NCBI GenBank assembly: GCA_964474695.1
Contig: CAYYTK010000006.1
Span: 62,001-126,000, forward strand
Source of the DNA: DAOUBP01 sp964474695
GTDB lineage: Bacteria; Chloroflexota; Anaerolineae; CG2-30-64-16
Direction: 5' to 3'
DNA length: 64,000 nt
Below the pieces are notes generated by a model, which made no database searches, was not told where the DNA came from, and was given only the letters and a program-made list of their open reading frames with translations. This document shows positions 62,757 to 64,000 of the stretch, in pieces. The first letter of the stretch is position 1. The number at the start of each line of letters is the position of its first letter. The position numbers and the translations under genes were made by a program.

Positions 62757-62914
62757 TTGTTTGGAGGGTGGTAGACTGGTAACTTGGTACGTTGGTAGAT
62801 TGGTGCTTGGTAGATTGGTAGGTGGTGTATTAGTTGCAGGTTCTCCGAGGCCCAGTTTCCCAACCTACCAATCTACCAATTTGCCAGTTCACCAGGTTAC
62901 CAATCTACCAGTGC
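62757..62914. repeat. Large imperfect palindrome of TAGATTGGTA units
   Basis: The left part repeats GGTAGATTGGT units (62770-62824); the right part carries the complement (ACCTACCAATCTACCAATTT and further units, 62872-62912). It fills the whole gap between the PLP enzyme gene and the hydrolase gene. The same units occur in ggt at 48895-48951. Confidence 0.8.
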
Positions 62915-64000
62915 CTACAGCAGCCCAACCTTTGCGTTGAACTCCTCGATCAGTGCATCGATTTCGTCAACCTGGCCGTGCACGCCGGTCCAGTAATCCT
63001 TCTTGTACCACTGATCCTGGATCTCGGCATAGGTTCTGCCCTGCTGTTCCACCCAGGTGTAGTACTTCAGGTTGTGGACGCGTTTGCGAGCCGGATAGCT
63101 CAGCTCTTCAACGTAGTCGGTGCTGAGGCCCAGGATGTGCTGGTGGTAGGCGGCGGCCGCGTCGCGAGCCGTAAACTCGCCGCGTTCCGCAGTCAGTTCG
63201 GCCAGTCGCGAGCCGTACAGCTCCATCGAGTCGGTCAGCAGCGTAACGACGACATCCCCCTCGCCCCACTCGTACCACTTCGCCATCTTGATGGCCGATG
63301 CGATATTCGCTGCGCCGGAGATGCCGATCAGGTCGAGTTGCTCGACCAAGGCTTCGGGCACACCCTGCTCGACCAGGTACTTGCGGCCTTCCGGCTCGTT
63401 GAACAGGCGAATCATCTGCATCGGTACTTCGTCGTCGATGGCCATCACCATGTCGGTGTTCTTGACGTTATGGATCCACGGCACGTGCTTGTCGCCGATG
63501 CCCTCGATGCGGTGCGCGCCGAAGCCGTTGCTGAGCAGGGTGGGACACTGTAACGCCTCGCTGGCCGCGATCTTGCTCTGCGGGAACAGCTCCTTGAGGC
63601 GATCCCCTGCATTGATCGTGCCCGCCGAACCGGTAGTGAAGACCGAGCCGCGCAGGGTCTCGCCGGGCCGCAGCTCCTTCTCCAACACCTCGGCAAACGC
63701 GTTGCCGGTGATGGCGTGATGCCACAGGACGTTGCCGAACTCCTCGAACTGGTTGAAGATCATCAGGTCTTGGCCCGAGCGCCGCAGCTCCCAGCACTTG
63801 TCGAAGATCTCCTTGACGTTGCTCTCGGTGCCGGGCGTGGCGATGACCTCGCCCGCGACCTTGCTCAACCACTCGAAGCGTTCCTTGCTCATCCCTTCAG
63901 GCAGGATCGCGATGGACTGGCAGGCCAGCAGCGCAGAGTCGTATGCGCCACCGCGGCAGTAGTTGCCGGTGGAGGGCCATACGGCTTTCTGGGTGGTCGG
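62915..64000 (-). CDS. PLP-dependent enzyme, cysteine synthase superfamily (5' partial)
   Basis: The frame stays open to the window end; the upstream part reads PSTGNYCRGGAYDSALLACQ and IAILPEGMSKERFEWLSKV, typical of fold type II PLP enzymes. Visible residues include VFTTGSAGTINAGDRLKELF and IGISGAANIASAIKMAKW, a phosphate-binding-type loop. The family is related to cysteine synthase and to enzymes in purine/pyrimidine breakdown clusters with ygfK and ssnA; it is not clearly YgeX. The gene begins outside the window and is the most upstream gene seen of the operon. Confidence 0.8.
   Translation of the reverse strand, partial: PTTQKAVWPSTGNYCRGGAYDSALLACQSIAILPEGMSKERFEWLSKVAGEVIATPGTESNVKEIFDKCWELRRSGQDLMIFNQFEEFGNVLWHHAITGNAFAEVLEKELRPGETLRGSVFTTGSAGTINAGDRLKELFPQSKIAASEALQCPTLLSNGFGAHRIEGIGDKHVPWIHNVKNTDMVMAIDDEVPMQMIRLFNEPEGRKYLVEQGVPEALVEQLDLIGISGAANIASAIKMAKWYEWGEGDVVVTLLTDSMELYGSRLAELTAERGEFTARDAAAAYHQHILGLSTDYVEELSYPARKRVHNLKYYTWVEQQGRTYAEIQDQWYKKDYWTGVHGQVDEIDALIEEFNAKVGLL

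Overview
The window is a GC-rich, densely coded bacterial chromosome segment. The gene set suggests a member of the Chloroflexota (Anaerolineae/Caldilineae-like): a SpoIIIAA/R3H ATPase next to tmk and a cyclic-di-AMP receptor, a CarH-type B12 photoreceptor, ECF transport, FmdB, and many short palindromic or tandem repeats. No rRNA, tRNA, transposase, phage gene or CRISPR array was seen. The phylum is an inference from gene content, not from a marker-gene tree.

Layout. 1-1169: C-terminal part of a DUF1998/MZB-type helicase carrying an internal HNH motif. 1334-5560 (+): four-gene sphingolipid operon (KDSR-like SDR, BcerS-like N-acyltransferase, CerR-like epimerase, serine palmitoyltransferase). 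5680-10141 (-): two-component pair, sulfite-oxidase-like molybdoenzyme, methyltransferase, EEP-family nuclease/phosphatase. 10190-11036: no protein gene, but a cluster of DnaA-box-like motifs followed by a strongly supported, unassigned structured RNA gene with its own promoter and terminator (+). 11034-16912 (-): putative glycoside hydrolase, hpt, small PDDEXK-like protein, cytidylate-kinase-like protein, recD2. 17026-21897: subtilase, thioesterase, ftsH. 22008-28434 (+): B12 riboswitch with a clear terminator/antiterminator switch, then an alpha/alpha-barrel protein, two DUF4430 proteins and a complete ECF transporter, read here as a transcobalamin-like B12 capture and import system. 28459-29508 (-): selD with an in-frame UGA at the catalytic Cys position. 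29757-37760 (+): cooC, phytol-kinase-like protein, carH-like regulator, Crp/Fnr regulator, Lon-N protein, cold-shock gene, unknown protein, SpoIIIAA/R3H ATPase, tmk. 37818-45646: c-di-AMP receptor, fmdB, gmk, rhomboid-TPR, amrB, priA, TlpA-like thioredoxin, lgt. 45668-53097 (-): YqeC-MocA fusion, rsmF-like methyltransferase, ggt, GT39, carbonic anhydrase, nitroreductase. 53329-64000 (-): purine-type operon: xanthine-dehydrogenase-like large subunit, FAD/2Fe-2S fusion, ssnA, ygfK, alpha/beta hydrolase, and a PLP enzyme cut by the window end.

How the genes fit together. selD, the YqeC-MocA fusion, ssnA, ygfK and the molybdenum hydroxylase are the known signature of selenium-dependent molybdenum hydroxylases. 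Because SelD itself appears to need selenocysteine insertion, selenium would be used both in proteins and as a labile cofactor. B12 appears twice: as the ligand and inferred cargo of the riboswitch/ECF locus, and as the inferred light-sensing cofactor of the CarH-like regulator.

A second layer is a set of short tandem or palindromic repeats. They lie between genes and, at about ten places, inside reading frames without breaking them (ECF ATPase, SpoIIIAA/R3H ATPase, PriA, MocA, GGT, both hydroxylase subunits, the alpha/beta hydrolase).
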